Positions 44,756-54,124 of a stretch of 64,000 nt of DNA are shown here, in pieces; position 1 is the stretch's first letter; every line of letters starts with the position of its first letter. Source of the stretch: Acidimicrobiia bacterium (lineage in GTDB: Bacteria > Actinomycetota > Acidimicrobiia > Spongiisociales > UBA5794); NCBI GenBank assembly GCA_041393965.1, contig JAWKJB010000001.1, positions 682,001-746,000 on the forward strand. The letters are read 5' to 3'. The notes below the pieces were generated by a model. It had not been told where the DNA came from. It was given only the letters and a program-made list of their open reading frames with translations, and ran no database searches. The translations under genes were made by a program, and so were the position numbers.

Positions 44756-45988
44756 TCAGAAGGCGGTCTTGCGCGCCGAGAGGATGTCGTCGAGCGCGTG
44801 TTGGATGGAGTGGCGGATGTCCTCGGTGTGCTCGAGCAGTTCGAGAGCATCGGTGGGGCCGGGTTTCGGCATGACGGGTGGCAGGAAACGGATTCGCCAG
44901 CGGATCGGGAGCGGGAGCGGGTTGAGCGCAACGGCGACCTCATCGACGCGCTGTTCCGGGAAGAACAGCCGCACGAGCCTTGCGAGCCGTTTGGACACCA
45001 TCGCCGCCGGATGGACCTCCTCGGACCCGACGATGGCAACGGGAACGATGGGGACCGACGCCGCGTGTGCGATTTCGGCAAATCCGCCCCGACCGAGCCG
45101 GCCAACCCGGTATGCCTCCCACACGGGCTTCATGAACCCACGCTCACCTTCGGGAAATACTCCGAGGAGGTGACCGCGCCGAAGCAGTTCCCGTGCATCG
45201 TCACGCGCGGCGTACGCAGCGCCCACCTTTCGGTACAAATGGGACACGAACGGGAGCATGTTGAAGATCTCGGTCCCGATGACCCGGACGCGTCGCGGCT
45301 GTTCTGCCTCGTTGAGGACCGACAGCATCAGCATCGCCGCATCGTATGGCAGGGCCGCCCCACCGTGGTTCGCAGCCAGAACCGCTCCTCCCTGCATGGG
45401 CACATGTTGGATTCCTTCGACCTCCACCCGGAAGTAGTCGTAGTACATGCCGTTCAGCAGGTGCCATGCCATCTCGGCGATGATGGGATCGAGCCCGAAG
45501 GCGTCGGAGTCATAGGTCGCGAGCGTGAGATGTCGCCACAGCGTTGGCCATGATGCGAAGCCGAGGCTTCCGGTCAATGGAATCGCGCGGTCGTAGATGA
45601 GACCATCGGAGTGCAGCCCACAATGGGCTGTCCCCACCACGACGGGAAGTCCGCACGGGTATCCCTCGATGGTCTTCCACGGACAGTGGCGCGTTGTGTC
45701 CACAAGGGACGCGAGCCTGTCCGACATCACCCGACGCCGGGCCCGCGCCTGCGCCCTGTCTTCGGGAGAGATCCCGGGGATGGCGATCGGCGCGAGCCCT
45801 TCGGTCGGTGTGGGTGCCCCGTCCTCGCTGCCACCCGCGCCGCCGGAAGGATCGGTATCGCCCACAGGCGACGCGAGCGCGGTGATGAGTTCCGCCTTTG
45901 ACATGTTTGAACGGCCCGCGAGGCTCTGTGCGCGCGCGATGCCCATCAGTTCCTTCTTCGTGAGTGCCGCAAGGTCGACTTCCCTCAT
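44756..45988 (-). CDS. Lysophospholipid acyltransferase-like protein with N-terminal Rho_N/SAP-like and Cys/His motifs
   Basis: 410 residues. Residues 1-40 ('LAALTKKELMGIARAQSLAG', 'MSKAELITALAS') resemble Rho_N/SAP helices. A Cys/His cluster follows (C102, C112, H122, C123, H126). The PlsC-like domain has 'LAANHGGAALPYDAAML' (catalytic His208, with one extra residue before the Asp compared with related NHxGxxPxD motifs) and 'GVFPEGERGFMK'. It would acylate a lysophospholipid at the membrane. ATG at 45988 overlaps the SDR stop as ATGA, so the two act together, perhaps in lipid metabolism. Confidence 0.8.
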   Translation of the reverse strand: MREVDLAALTKKELMGIARAQSLAGRSNMSKAELITALASPVGDTDPSGGAGGSEDGAPTPTEGLAPIAIPGISPEDRAQARARRRVMSDRLASLVDTTRHCPWKTIEGYPCGLPVVVGTAHCGLHSDGLIYDRAIPLTGSLGFASWPTLWRHLTLATYDSDAFGLDPIIAEMAWHLLNGMYYDYFRVEVEGIQHVPMQGGAVLAANHGGAALPYDAAMLMLSVLNEAEQPRRVRVIGTEIFNMLPFVSHLYRKVGAAYAARDDARELLRRGHLLGVFPEGERGFMKPVWEAYRVGRLGRGGFAEIAHAASVPIVPVAIVGSEEVHPAAMVSKRLARLVRLFFPEQRVDEVAVALNPLPLPIRWRIRFLPPVMPKPGPTDALELLEHTEDIRHSIQHALDDILSARKTAF

Positions 45989-46926
45989 GAGGCCTGAGAC
46001 CCGGTGCGACCGTATGCATCGAGGACGGTTTGGCGGCATGTGTAGGAGGGCTCGAACCCGAACGGGGAACGCATCCGGCGTGTGTCGACAACGCGTCCGT
46101 GCTTGAGGACCGCCTTGACATGGCTCGGCACAACGATGTCGGCCCGAGCGAGGGCACCAAGTGCTGAGTCGAACAGCCTGCCGGGAAGCGGCTGGGGTAT
46201 CCGCCGCCCGAGCCGCAGCACGCGCGACAAGTAGAGCTGGCCGTCGGAGGCGACATTGAAGGTGCCCTCTGTGTCGCGGTCGATCGCGTGCTCGATCGCT
46301 GCAACGGCATCGTGCTCATGGGTCACCTGGATGCGCGGGTCGAAGCCGAGCAGCGTCGGGACGATGGGAAGGGTGAGGTAGCGGCTGAACGGATTCGCGA
46401 TGCTGGGGCCGAACAGCGGCGCGAACCGCAAGATGGTGTATCGGATGTGATCGTGGCGGTCCGCCATTTCGGTGACGAACCGCTCCATCTCCGTCAGGTC
46501 CCGCTGATACCGACTCGGTGTCCCCTTGGGACGGGTCGTCTCGGCGAGTACCGACGGGTTTCTCGGGCTCGCCCCGTAGTAGGCGGTGTCGGACTTGACG
46601 ACGACCGACCGCACCGATTTGAGCCGTTCGATGGCGCCGAACAAGGCGAGAGCCCCAACAATGCGCTCCTCGCCTTCGGTGGTTCGGCCTTCCTCGGCTG
46701 TCCGGTGGACGGACTGGAGGTGAACAACGAAGGAGGGCTCGACTTCGAGGATCAGCCGAGCCACCGCAAGGCGCTCGAGGGAGAGCCGTTCGAACCGCGA
46801 GCGGAACCGAATGCGTGGTTGGGTGTCGTCGACGGCGATCACCTCCACATCGCGCCGTTGCTCGAGCCTGAGCACGAGTTGACCACCCGTCCACGACGCG
46901 GCTCCGGTGACAAACACTTTGTGCAT
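45985..46926 (-). CDS. NAD-dependent epimerase/dehydratase (extended SDR)
   Basis: 313 residues. The Rossmann start 'KVFVTGAASWTGGQLVLRL' has the TGxxxxxG pattern. 'YYGASPRNPSVLAETTRPKG' and 'YQRDLTEMERFVTEMA' hold the YxxxK-like region, although the Tyr-X3-Lys reads Y-Q-R-D-L, so activity is uncertain. 'LRFAPLFGPSIANPFSRYLT' (in parts) and 'GTFNVASDGQLYLS' are extended-SDR blocks. TACGCT lies 8 nt upstream of the ATG. Divergent from tyrA; coupled to the acyltransferase gene. Confidence 0.83.
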   Translation of the reverse strand: MHKVFVTGAASWTGGQLVLRLEQRRDVEVIAVDDTQPRIRFRSRFERLSLERLAVARLILEVEPSFVVHLQSVHRTAEEGRTTEGEERIVGALALFGAIERLKSVRSVVVKSDTAYYGASPRNPSVLAETTRPKGTPSRYQRDLTEMERFVTEMADRHDHIRYTILRFAPLFGPSIANPFSRYLTLPIVPTLLGFDPRIQVTHEHDAVAAIEHAIDRDTEGTFNVASDGQLYLSRVLRLGRRIPQPLPGRLFDSALGALARADIVVPSHVKAVLKHGRVVDTRRMRSPFGFEPSYTCRQTVLDAYGRTGSQAS

Positions 46927-46934
46927 TGCGGGCA

Positions 46935-46940
46935 AGCGTA
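46935..46940 (-). promoter_or_regulatory. -10 hexamer TACGCT of the SDR-acyltransferase pair
   Basis: Eight nucleotides upstream of the ATG at 46926. Confidence 0.35.
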
Positions 46941-46993
46941 GGCCCTGCGACTTCCCCAAGGTCGCCCCCTCCCGTCACGAACGGGTATCCATC

Positions 46994-46999
46994 TAGCCT
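46994..46999 (+). promoter_or_regulatory. -10 hexamer TAGCCT of tyrA
   Basis: Eight nucleotides upstream of the ATG at 47008; divergent with the SDR promoter. Confidence 0.35.
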
Positions 47000-47007
47000 C
47001 ACCGCAC

Positions 47008-48051
47008 ATGGAAGACAACGCTGACGGGTCGACGCCCTCCGCCGGCATCATCGGTCTCGGACTCATCGGTTCGTCCATCTCCGCAGGGCTCGTCGATGCG
47101 GGTTGGCATACAACGGGCTACGACCCCGATCCGGATGTCGTCCGGTTCACCACCGACCGCTCGCTTGTATCGGCGGTCGCAGCGACGATCCCCGAACTCG
47201 TCGGGGCACGGTCCGACATCGTCATCGTGGCAGCACCACCGGGTGCAACCATCGAGATTCTTTCGGGACTCCGGATGGATGGCCCTGTCATGGATGTTGC
47301 TGGCGTCAAGACCGCGATCCGGGACGCGGCGGCGCATCTTCCCGGATTCGTCGGGACGCACCCGATGGCCGGTCGTGAAACCTCCGGTCCGGCTGCATCG
47401 AGTGCAGCGCTGTTCCGTGGAGCAACCTGGGTGCTCGTCGACGGCGGGAACCCCGAAGCCGTCGGAATCGTGCAAGCCGTGGTCGATGCGCTCGGCGCGC
47501 GACCGATCCTGATGGACGCACAGACACACGACCGTGCGGTTGCGTCCATCAGCCATCTCCCGCAGATCCTCTCCGGAGCCCTCCTCGCGATGGCGGCCGG
47601 GACGGAGGGAGCTATGGACCTCGCAGCGGGGAGCTTCAGGGACCTGACGCGGGTTGCCGCGAGTCAGCCGCTCCCGTGGGTGGAACTTCTGAAGGCGAAC
47701 GCTCCCGCCGTGCTCGCTGCCATCGGTGCTCTCAAGAACCAGCTGTCCCTTCTCGAAGCCGGCCTCATGACCGACGACGACACCCTCATGGCACACCTCG
47801 TCGCCGGACGCGAGGCTCGTGACGCGCTCGGCGCCCCCGTCACGGCGGTCCGGGTTGCGCTTGCGGACCAACCGGGCGAACTCGCAAAGGTCGGCCACGC
47901 ATTGGAGGCATCGCAGGTTGATGTGCGCGACATCCAGATGCGCCACGCTCCACATGGAGGTGGCGGTGTGCTCACCGTCTCGGTCAGACCGGGCGAGGAA
48001 GGTGCCCTCGCGCACGCCCTCGAGGACGCCGGACTGTTGCTCGTACCCTGA
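47008..48051 (+). CDS. tyrA: Prephenate dehydrogenase with C-terminal ACT domain
   Basis: 347 residues. Rossmann 'GIIGLGLIGSSISAGLVDAG' (in parts), 'VMDVAGVKTAIRDAA', 'FVGTHPMAGRETSGP' with the catalytic His, and 'HDRAVASISHLPQILSGAL' are typical of TyrA. Residues ~275-347 form an ACT domain ('AVRVALADQPGELAKVGHALEASQVDVRDI' in parts), implying tyrosine feedback. It oxidises prephenate to 4-hydroxyphenylpyruvate. It connects with the chorismate mutase fusion and the HisC/Pat-type aminotransferase elsewhere in the window. Confidence 0.93.
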   Translation: MEDNADGSTPSAGIIGLGLIGSSISAGLVDAGWHTTGYDPDPDVVRFTTDRSLVSAVAATIPELVGARSDIVIVAAPPGATIEILSGLRMDGPVMDVAGVKTAIRDAAAHLPGFVGTHPMAGRETSGPAASSAALFRGATWVLVDGGNPEAVGIVQAVVDALGARPILMDAQTHDRAVASISHLPQILSGALLAMAAGTEGAMDLAAGSFRDLTRVAASQPLPWVELLKANAPAVLAAIGALKNQLSLLEAGLMTDDDTLMAHLVAGREARDALGAPVTAVRVALADQPGELAKVGHALEASQVDVRDIQMRHAPHGGGGVLTVSVRPGEEGALAHALEDAGLLLVP

Positions 48052-48087
48052 CGGTGACCCGCTACCGTGTCGGTTGGAGAGGAAGAC

Positions 48088-49224
48088 ATGCCGTCAGTTC
48101 GTCCACCCTTCACGGTCGGGATCGAGGAGGAGTATTTCGTTGTCGATCGCGAGACGAGGGACCTCGTTGATGACCTTCCCGACGAACTCCTCGACGACCT
48201 CGCCCACCCTCCGATCGGGTTGACGAGCCCGGAGTTCATCCGATCGCAGGTCGAGATCGGTACGCCCGTTGCCAAGGACATGACCGAGGTGGCCGAGTGC
48301 CTCGCAACCATGCGGCGATTCGTCGCCGACACGGTGAACGAACACGGTATGGCCATCATCTCGGCTTCGACCCACCCGTTCGCCGATTGGAGCCAGCAGC
48401 AGCACACCGACAAGGCCCGCTACAACCTCCTCGAAGAGGCGCTCCAAGGTGTGGTGCGGCGCCTGTTGATCTGCGGCATGCATGTCCATGTCGGCATCAG
48501 CGACGAGGATCTGCGCATCGACCTGATGAACCAGATCACCTACTTCCTCCCTCACCTCCTCGCCATTTCGGGATCATCGCCGTACTGGCATGGCCAGGAC
48601 ACGGGCCTCAAGAGCTATCGGACGACGGTGTTTCGATCGATGCCACGAACCGGCCTTCCCGACGAGTTCGATTCCTGGTCCGAATACCGGCGTCATGTGG
48701 ATGTCCTCGTCGGGACGGGGGTGATTGAGGATGCCTCGAAGCTGTGGTGGGACATCCGACCGTCCGCGAGGTATCCGACCCTCGAGATGAGGTCCACCGA
48801 CATCTGCACGAGGGTGAGCGACGCTCTTGCCATCGCCGCCTGTTACCAGTCCCTCCTCGCAACGCTCTACCGCCTCCGGATGCAGAACAAGCGTTGGCGC
48901 ATCTACTCGAGGATGTTGATCCAGGAGAACAGCTGGCGGGCCCAGCGCTACGGCGTCGACGAATCCCTCATCGACTTCGGCAGGGGAACGCTGGTGCCGG
49001 TCGGCGACCTGATGAACGAACTGATCGACATCATCGAACAGGACGCTTCCGACATCGGAGCGCTATCCCATGTGGAGCACATCCGCACGATCGTTGCTGA
49101 GGGCACGAGCGCCGACCGACAACGACGGGTCTATGCCGATGCGATCGCCAGCGGAGCCGAACCGCGAGATGGCCTCATCGCCGTCGTCGACCACCTCATC
49201 GCAGAGACGGTGGAGGGTCTGTGA
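48088..49224 (+). CDS. Carboxylate-amine ligase, YbdK/GCS2 type
   Basis: 378 residues from ATG at 48088, preceded by GGAGAGGAAG; this gives the family length. 'FTVGIEEEYFVVD' at the N terminus is the GCS2 ATP/metal motif. 'HPFADWSQQ', 'CGMHVHVGI', 'LLAISGSSPYWHGQDTGLKSYR' (in parts), 'LWWDIRPSARYPTLEMRSTD' and 'QENSWRAQRYG' follow. Family members ligate glutamate to an amine (weak glutamate-cysteine ligase in E. coli YbdK). It is coupled to nadE by a GTGA overlap. Confidence 0.9.
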   Translation: MPSVRPPFTVGIEEEYFVVDRETRDLVDDLPDELLDDLAHPPIGLTSPEFIRSQVEIGTPVAKDMTEVAECLATMRRFVADTVNEHGMAIISASTHPFADWSQQQHTDKARYNLLEEALQGVVRRLLICGMHVHVGISDEDLRIDLMNQITYFLPHLLAISGSSPYWHGQDTGLKSYRTTVFRSMPRTGLPDEFDSWSEYRRHVDVLVGTGVIEDASKLWWDIRPSARYPTLEMRSTDICTRVSDALAIAACYQSLLATLYRLRMQNKRWRIYSRMLIQENSWRAQRYGVDESLIDFGRGTLVPVGDLMNELIDIIEQDASDIGALSHVEHIRTIVAEGTSADRQRRVYADAIASGAEPRDGLIAVVDHLIAETVEGL

Positions 49225-50933
49225 CTCGTGCGGTGCGGGTCGCTGGCGCTCAGCTGGATCTCATCGTCGGCGATATCGATGGCAACGCTGGAAAGATCGG
49301 CGAGTCCATGCGTTGGGCCGAGGACCAGCACGCCGATGTCCTGCTCGTCCCCGAACTCGCGATTACCGGCTATCCACCGGAGGATCTCGTTCTGCGCGAG
49401 GGGTTCGTCGATCGCAACCTCGCCGCGCTCGAAGAACTCGCGGCGATGTCAGGGGACATGGCCGTTGTCGTCGGTTTCGTCGACCGGCTCACCACCACAC
49501 GGTTCGACGACGACTCGATGCCGCGGCGGGTCGCCAACGCGGCGGCACTGTTGCATCGCGGCCGCGTGGCGTCCGTTTACCACAAGAAGCTGCTTCCCAA
49601 CTACGGCGTCTTCGATGAGGCACGGTACTTCGCGGAAGGTCGCATGCCACCGCAGATCCATGTGATTGCCGGCATCGCCTGCGGGATCTCGATCTGCGAA
49701 GACATCTGGGATGACTCGGGGCCGCCAACCGTGCAGGCAAGGGGTGGCGCAGAGGTCCTCCTCAACATCAACGGGTCGCCGTATCACATCGGCAAGAGCC
49801 GCGAGCGTCAGGATCTGCTTGAGCGCCGCGCTCGATCGACGGAGGCCGCAATTGTGTACCTCAACAGTGTTGGGAGCCAGGACGAGCTGGTCTTCGACGG
49901 CACTTCGATGGTGATCGATCACCGAGGCGAAGTCCGGCACCGGTCGCCCCAGTTCGTCGAGGATCGGTTCGTGGTCGAGGTCGTTGTCGAGAACAGCCCG
50001 CGTCCGTCGACGGTGGAAGTGGTGGCGATCTCGGAGGAGTCCCGGCAGGGAATCGCCCCCGTCACGACCGGTGCCGTGACGCCGCTCCTCGAACCGACGG
50101 CCGAGATCTACACCGCGCTTACGACGGGGCTCGGCGGCTATGTCCACAAGAACGGCTTCACGGAGGTCGTTGTCGGGCTCTCCGGCGGCATCGACTCGGC
50201 GCTCACGGCGACGATCGCGGCCGACGCACTCGGCGCCTCGGCCGTTCACGGCGTCACCATGCCGGGCCCTTACTCATCGCGCGGCAGTGTGGACGATTCG
50301 GTCGATCTCGCGACAAGGCTCGGTATCCGGATCGACACGATCCCTATCGACGACCTCTTCGAGAACTACCTCACCGCTCTCAAACCGGTGTTTGCCGGTG
50401 CCGCAGCCGATGTCGCCGAGGAAAACCTCCAGGCCAGGATCCGCGGCACGATCCTGATGGCCATCTCGAATAAGTTCGGCGGCATGGTTGTCGCGACGGG
50501 CAACAAGTCCGAGATGGCCGTTGGCTATGCCACGCTGTACGGTGACATGGCCGGGGGCTACGCCGTCCTCAAGGATGTGTACAAGACCACCGTGTATGAC
50601 CTGTGCCGCTGGCGCAACTCCGGCAGCGAGGTGATCCCGCAATCGATCCTCGATAAGCCGCCGTCGGCGGAGTTGCGTCCGAACCAGCGCGACGCCGATT
50701 CGCTGCCGCCGTACGAGACACTCGATGAGGTGCTTCGACGCTACATCGAAGACGACAAGACAGCAGACGAGATCGCCGCAGCGGGATTCGATCGCGAGCT
50801 GGTGAGGCGGATCGCCTCGATGGTGGACCGCAACGAGTACAAACGCCGGCAGGCCGCGCCGGGTGTGCGTATCACGACGAAGGGTTTCGGCCGCGACCGT
50901 CGGCTGCCGATTACGAACCGGTTCACTCCGTGA
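49221..50933 (+). CDS. nadE: Glutamine-dependent NAD(+) synthetase
   Basis: 570 residues with GTG start. The N-terminal nitrilase-type glutaminase has Glu45 in 'LLVPELAITGYPPEDL', Lys in 'YHKKLLPNYGVFDE' and Cys in 'CGISICEDIWDD'. The C-terminal synthetase has the PP-loop 'VVGLSGGIDSALTATIA', 'GTILMAISNKFGGMVVATGNKSEMAVGYATLYGDMAGGYAVLKDVYK' (in parts) and 'KPPSAELRPNQRDADSLPPY' (in parts). It amidates NaAD to NAD. Overlaps both neighbours by 4 nt. Confidence 0.96.
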   Translation: MTRAVRVAGAQLDLIVGDIDGNAGKIGESMRWAEDQHADVLLVPELAITGYPPEDLVLREGFVDRNLAALEELAAMSGDMAVVVGFVDRLTTTRFDDDSMPRRVANAAALLHRGRVASVYHKKLLPNYGVFDEARYFAEGRMPPQIHVIAGIACGISICEDIWDDSGPPTVQARGGAEVLLNINGSPYHIGKSRERQDLLERRARSTEAAIVYLNSVGSQDELVFDGTSMVIDHRGEVRHRSPQFVEDRFVVEVVVENSPRPSTVEVVAISEESRQGIAPVTTGAVTPLLEPTAEIYTALTTGLGGYVHKNGFTEVVVGLSGGIDSALTATIAADALGASAVHGVTMPGPYSSRGSVDDSVDLATRLGIRIDTIPIDDLFENYLTALKPVFAGAAADVAEENLQARIRGTILMAISNKFGGMVVATGNKSEMAVGYATLYGDMAGGYAVLKDVYKTTVYDLCRWRNSGSEVIPQSILDKPPSAELRPNQRDADSLPPYETLDEVLRRYIEDDKTADEIAAAGFDRELVRRIASMVDRNEYKRRQAAPGVRITTKGFGRDRRLPITNRFTP

Positions 50934-51766
50934 CCATGGGGGCCGATCCGGTGCTGATCAACGGTGAGCCTGTCGAGCGGGCCTCTGCCGCGGTCTCGGT
51001 CTTCGACATCGGGTTCCAGCGCGGATACGGCTGCTTTGAAGCGATGCGCTCGTATCGCGGAGTCCCGTTCCGCATGGATCAGCATCTCGACCGGCTGGCG
51101 GGCAGTGCAGCCAATCTCAGGATCCGGCTTCCGGCCATCGACGATATCCGTGCATGGTGTCTGCGGGTTGCAGCCCCAGGGGATGGGGTCGTGCGGGTCT
51201 TCGTGACAGGTGGTACCGACATGGGGAATCCCGGGACGAACAGTGCTGTCATCGTCTTCATGGAACCGCTCCCCAACATCCCGGAGGTGTTCAGGCTCGA
51301 TCTCATCGATGCTCCGTGGCATCCCGATGGCCATGTCAGCGAGCTGACGGGAGCCAAGACGCTGTCGTACGGCCCGAATCTCGCGGCGACCCTCGCGGCG
51401 CGAACTCGGGGGTTCGACGATGCGGTCCTGATCGGTGTTTCGGGGTCGGTGCTCGAAGGTCCGACCTTCTCGATCGGGTGGGTGCGTGACGGGGCGATTT
51501 CGACACCGGGCCTCGATGCGAACATCCTCGAGTCCGTCACGAGGGCGGCGACGCTCGAAGTCGCACGAGCAGAGAACCTTGAGGTTCGAGAGGGCTCATA
51601 TCCTGCACGGGACCTTCTCCGAGCAGACGAGATCTTCGTGATGTCGACCCTCAGGGAGGTGAGCCCGGTGGTGCGCGTGGCTGACACCGACTTTCTTCCC
51701 GGGCCGGTCACCGCTGTGCTCCGGGCGGGCTTCCTTGCCATGGTGGAGGCCGCATGCATCCGGTGA
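50930..51766 (+). CDS. Aminotransferase class IV (BCAT/ADC lyase/DAAT fold)
   Basis: 278 residues from GTG at 50930, with an ATG two codons later. The fold type IV PLP pattern is seen: 'VFDIGFQRGYGCFEAMRSYRGVPFRMDQHLDRL' (in parts), 'SELTGAKTLSYGPNLAATLAAR' (in parts) with the PLP Lys, 'DDAVLIGVSGSVLEGPTFSIGWVRDG' (in parts) and 'DEIFVMSTLREVSPVVRV'. It cannot be placed between branched-chain aminotransferase, D-amino acid aminotransferase and aminodeoxychorismate lyase by motif alone. Part of the ybdK-nadE unit. Confidence 0.86.
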   Translation: MTMGADPVLINGEPVERASAAVSVFDIGFQRGYGCFEAMRSYRGVPFRMDQHLDRLAGSAANLRIRLPAIDDIRAWCLRVAAPGDGVVRVFVTGGTDMGNPGTNSAVIVFMEPLPNIPEVFRLDLIDAPWHPDGHVSELTGAKTLSYGPNLAATLAARTRGFDDAVLIGVSGSVLEGPTFSIGWVRDGAISTPGLDANILESVTRAATLEVARAENLEVREGSYPARDLLRADEIFVMSTLREVSPVVRVADTDFLPGPVTAVLRAGFLAMVEAACIR

Positions 51767-52173
51767 TCACCGAGGTCGACCAGCTCTATGAGGGGGTTGT
51801 GACGAACCCCCGAGGCTGGACAGCGCAGAGCTTCGCTGACTGGGCCGACAGCGTCGCCGCCACCGGATCGATCGACAGGGACTCAGCCAAGCACCTGCGA
51901 CGGATCGTGAGGACCGGCGAGCGACTGCGAGATTTCTGGATCGATGACGGACGGGTCGCCGATGCTTCGATCGGGTGGCGTTCCCGTGTGGATCTGTCCT
52001 TTGGAGCGAGAGCGTGGCGCCCCGTGCTCGACCTTGCGATGTGCCTGCTCGAACATGAACCCGATCCCGAGCTGTTCGAAACGGTCGCCGGGCTCTTCAG
52101 ACTGGTGCATCATCGGCCGTGGCTCGACGGCATCGAGTACGACGAATGGCGCCTCCAAGCAGGGCGCAACTGA
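51754..52173 (+). CDS. Hypothetical cytoplasmic protein
   Basis: 139 residues, overlapping the aminotransferase 3' end by 13 nt. Helical, with 'FADWADSVAATGSIDRDSAKHLRRIVRTGERLRDFW' (in parts) and 'LDLAMCLLEHEPDPELFETVAGLFRLVHHRPWLDG' (in parts). No signal, membrane segment or known motif. Probably co-transcribed with nadE and the aminotransferase. No function proposed. Confidence 0.68.
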   Translation: MHPVITEVDQLYEGVVTNPRGWTAQSFADWADSVAATGSIDRDSAKHLRRIVRTGERLRDFWIDDGRVADASIGWRSRVDLSFGARAWRPVLDLAMCLLEHEPDPELFETVAGLFRLVHHRPWLDGIEYDEWRLQAGRN

Positions 52174-52183
52174 TGATGCAGGG

Positions 52184-52189
52184 TAGGCT
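52184..52189 (+). promoter_or_regulatory. -10 hexamer TAGGCT, leaderless promoter
   Basis: Six nucleotides before the ATG at 52196. Confidence 0.4.
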
Positions 52190-52195
52190 CTGTTC

Positions 52196-52699
52196 ATGCG
52201 AAGAACCATCGGTGTCGTTGCGGCGCTCACCGCATCAGTCTTGGTCGCGTCGTGTCAGGGATCCGGAAGCGACGCAACGACGACCACCCGGGATTCGTCG
52301 CTGTTGAGCCTTCCCGCACCGCCGTCGACCACCATCGCCACGACGACGACCTTGTCCCCGATCGACAGCCTCTCCGCACCGGAGTACCAGATCATTCAAC
52401 GCACGCCCGGTGACACTGGTGACACCGTGATCGTCTTGTTGGATCCCACCAGCTACGACACGATCACCGACATTGATGTCCAGGACCTCATCGCCGAGAT
52501 CGTCGACCTGTTCCCACCGATCGCGACCGCACACATCATCGATGACCCTGCGGCGGCGAATGTGGTCGGCGATCCGGAGGCGACCAAGGCAATGCTCGAT
52601 ACGATCGCCGACCATTATCTCGCACGCCTCGACAACGGGTTCCATATCACCTTTCTCGGTCCTCTCGCCGAATCAGGATCGAATATCCTCGGATCGTGA
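52196..52699 (+). CDS. Small lipoprotein of unknown function
   Basis: 167 residues. Signal peptide and lipobox 'LVASCQGS', a Thr/Ser/Pro linker to residue ~60, then a compact domain with 'VIVLLDPTSYDTITDIDVQDLIAEIVDLFPPIATAHIID' (in parts) and 'ADHYLARLDNGFHITFLGPLAESG' (in parts). No family recognised. It ends exactly where the convergent mgtE ends. Confidence 0.68.
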   Translation: MRRTIGVVAALTASVLVASCQGSGSDATTTTRDSSLLSLPAPPSTTIATTTTLSPIDSLSAPEYQIIQRTPGDTGDTVIVLLDPTSYDTITDIDVQDLIAEIVDLFPPIATAHIIDDPAAANVVGDPEATKAMLDTIADHYLARLDNGFHITFLGPLAESGSNILGS

Positions 52700-54124
52700 T
52701 CAGGTCAGCAGCAGCGTCGCCGTGATGAGGAACCCGGCGAAACCCGTGAAGTCGGTCACCATGGTGAGGAAGATATTCGAAGCCAGCGCGGGGTCAAGGC
52801 CGAGCCTTCCGAGGAGCACCGGGATGCCAGCCCCGACGAATCCCGCGATAAGGAATGCGACCCATACGGCGATGAAGACGATCAGTGCGAGGTCAACGGG
52901 TGGGATCGTTTCGGCTGAGCCACCCTCGAAGATCCCGACGGTGAGGGCCGCCATGGCTGCGGCGATCAGCGCCATCACCGTGCCATCGACGATTCCAACG
53001 GCAACTTCCCTTCTCAGCGCCCGCCATGCCCGACCATGTGGCAGGTCGCCGACCGCCATCGATCGGATGATGACGGCAAGGCTCTGGGCCCCCGAGTTCC
53101 CTGCAAGTTGGGCAACCATCGGCATGTAGGCCGCGAGCACGGCAAAGGTGGTGAGCGTCGATCGGAACTGGGAGATGACGCCAGCGATCACGACCCCGAC
53201 GGCAAGGTTGAAGACGATCCACGGAAGACGCCTCCGCACGGAGCGTCGAACCGGCGTGAAGACAGATTCCTCTTCACCCGCACCGACCATGACCGCGATG
53301 TCCTCGGACATCTCGGCCTGGATGGCGTTGATGGCCTCGGAGAACTTCACCATCCCGACGAGTCTTCCTCCTGCCTCCACGACCGGAATCGCGATCAGGC
53401 GATATCGGTGGATGAGCTCTGCAACCTGTTCGCGGTCCGTTTCGGGATGGACCGTCACCAGCGTCGGCTCAACGACATCTCCGAGCCGCTCCGACGGCGA
53501 TGCGAAGACGAGATCACGGAACGAGACAACACCGACGAGCCGATTCTCGGCGTCGACCGCATACACATACAGCAGATTGGATCCGAGCTCGGCATGCAGC
53601 CGCCGCAGTTCCTCGTTTGCCGCGTGGACGCTTATGTCGACGGGGAGGCTCGCGACATCCGTGGTCATCATGCCGCCGGCGGTGTCGGCGGCATGAACGA
53701 GGAGTTCTTGGATCTCGGTCGCCGTCGAGTGGTCGAGTGCTGCGAGGATCGCCGTTCGCTCCTCAGGTTCGAGCGCCCCGACGACATCGGCAGCCTGATC
53801 GGGCTCCATCAATGCAACCATTGCTGCTGCGTCCTCGGTGCCCATTTCCTCGAAGATGTCAGCGGCGGCTTCGGGGTGCATCTCATCGAGCACCTCACCG
53901 ACCGACTCGGGATCGAGCTCGGAGAGCAGGTTCGCTGCCCCGACCTCCCGAAGTGCCTCGAGAATGTCGGCCGCGTCGTGGGGATCCTGCTCAGCGAGTT
54001 CTTCCCATGCCCCCTGATGTCTGTCGAGGTATTCCTCGGCCTGAGTGGGGTTCCGGCGCGCGAGATCCCGAAGGGACGAGCCGAACTGGCGCGGGCGCGG
54101 GAGACGAAACTTCACAGCGTGCAC
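52700..54124 (-). CDS. mgtE: Magnesium transporter MgtE
   Basis: 474 residues from GTG at 54124; a GTG at 54115 is an alternative. The N domain is built of short helices ('HDAADILEAL', 'EVLDEMHPEAAADIFEEM', 'ADVVGALEPEERTAILAAL'). Two CBS domains follow ('GSNLLYVYAVDAENRLVGVVSFRDLV' in parts; 'IPVVEAGGRLVGMVKFSEAI'). Five membrane helices include 'RRLPWIVFNLAVGVVIAGVI' (in parts), 'YMPMVAQLAGNSGAQSLAVIIR' (in parts) and 'DFTGFAGFLITATLLL'. MgtE is an Mg2+-gated channel. A riboswitch-like leader may precede it. Confidence 0.96.
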   Translation of the reverse strand: MHAVKFRLPRPRQFGSSLRDLARRNPTQAEEYLDRHQGAWEELAEQDPHDAADILEALREVGAANLLSELDPESVGEVLDEMHPEAAADIFEEMGTEDAAAMVALMEPDQAADVVGALEPEERTAILAALDHSTATEIQELLVHAADTAGGMMTTDVASLPVDISVHAANEELRRLHAELGSNLLYVYAVDAENRLVGVVSFRDLVFASPSERLGDVVEPTLVTVHPETDREQVAELIHRYRLIAIPVVEAGGRLVGMVKFSEAINAIQAEMSEDIAVMVGAGEEESVFTPVRRSVRRRLPWIVFNLAVGVVIAGVISQFRSTLTTFAVLAAYMPMVAQLAGNSGAQSLAVIIRSMAVGDLPHGRAWRALRREVAVGIVDGTVMALIAAAMAALTVGIFEGGSAETIPPVDLALIVFIAVWVAFLIAGFVGAGIPVLLGRLGLDPALASNIFLTMVTDFTGFAGFLITATLLLT

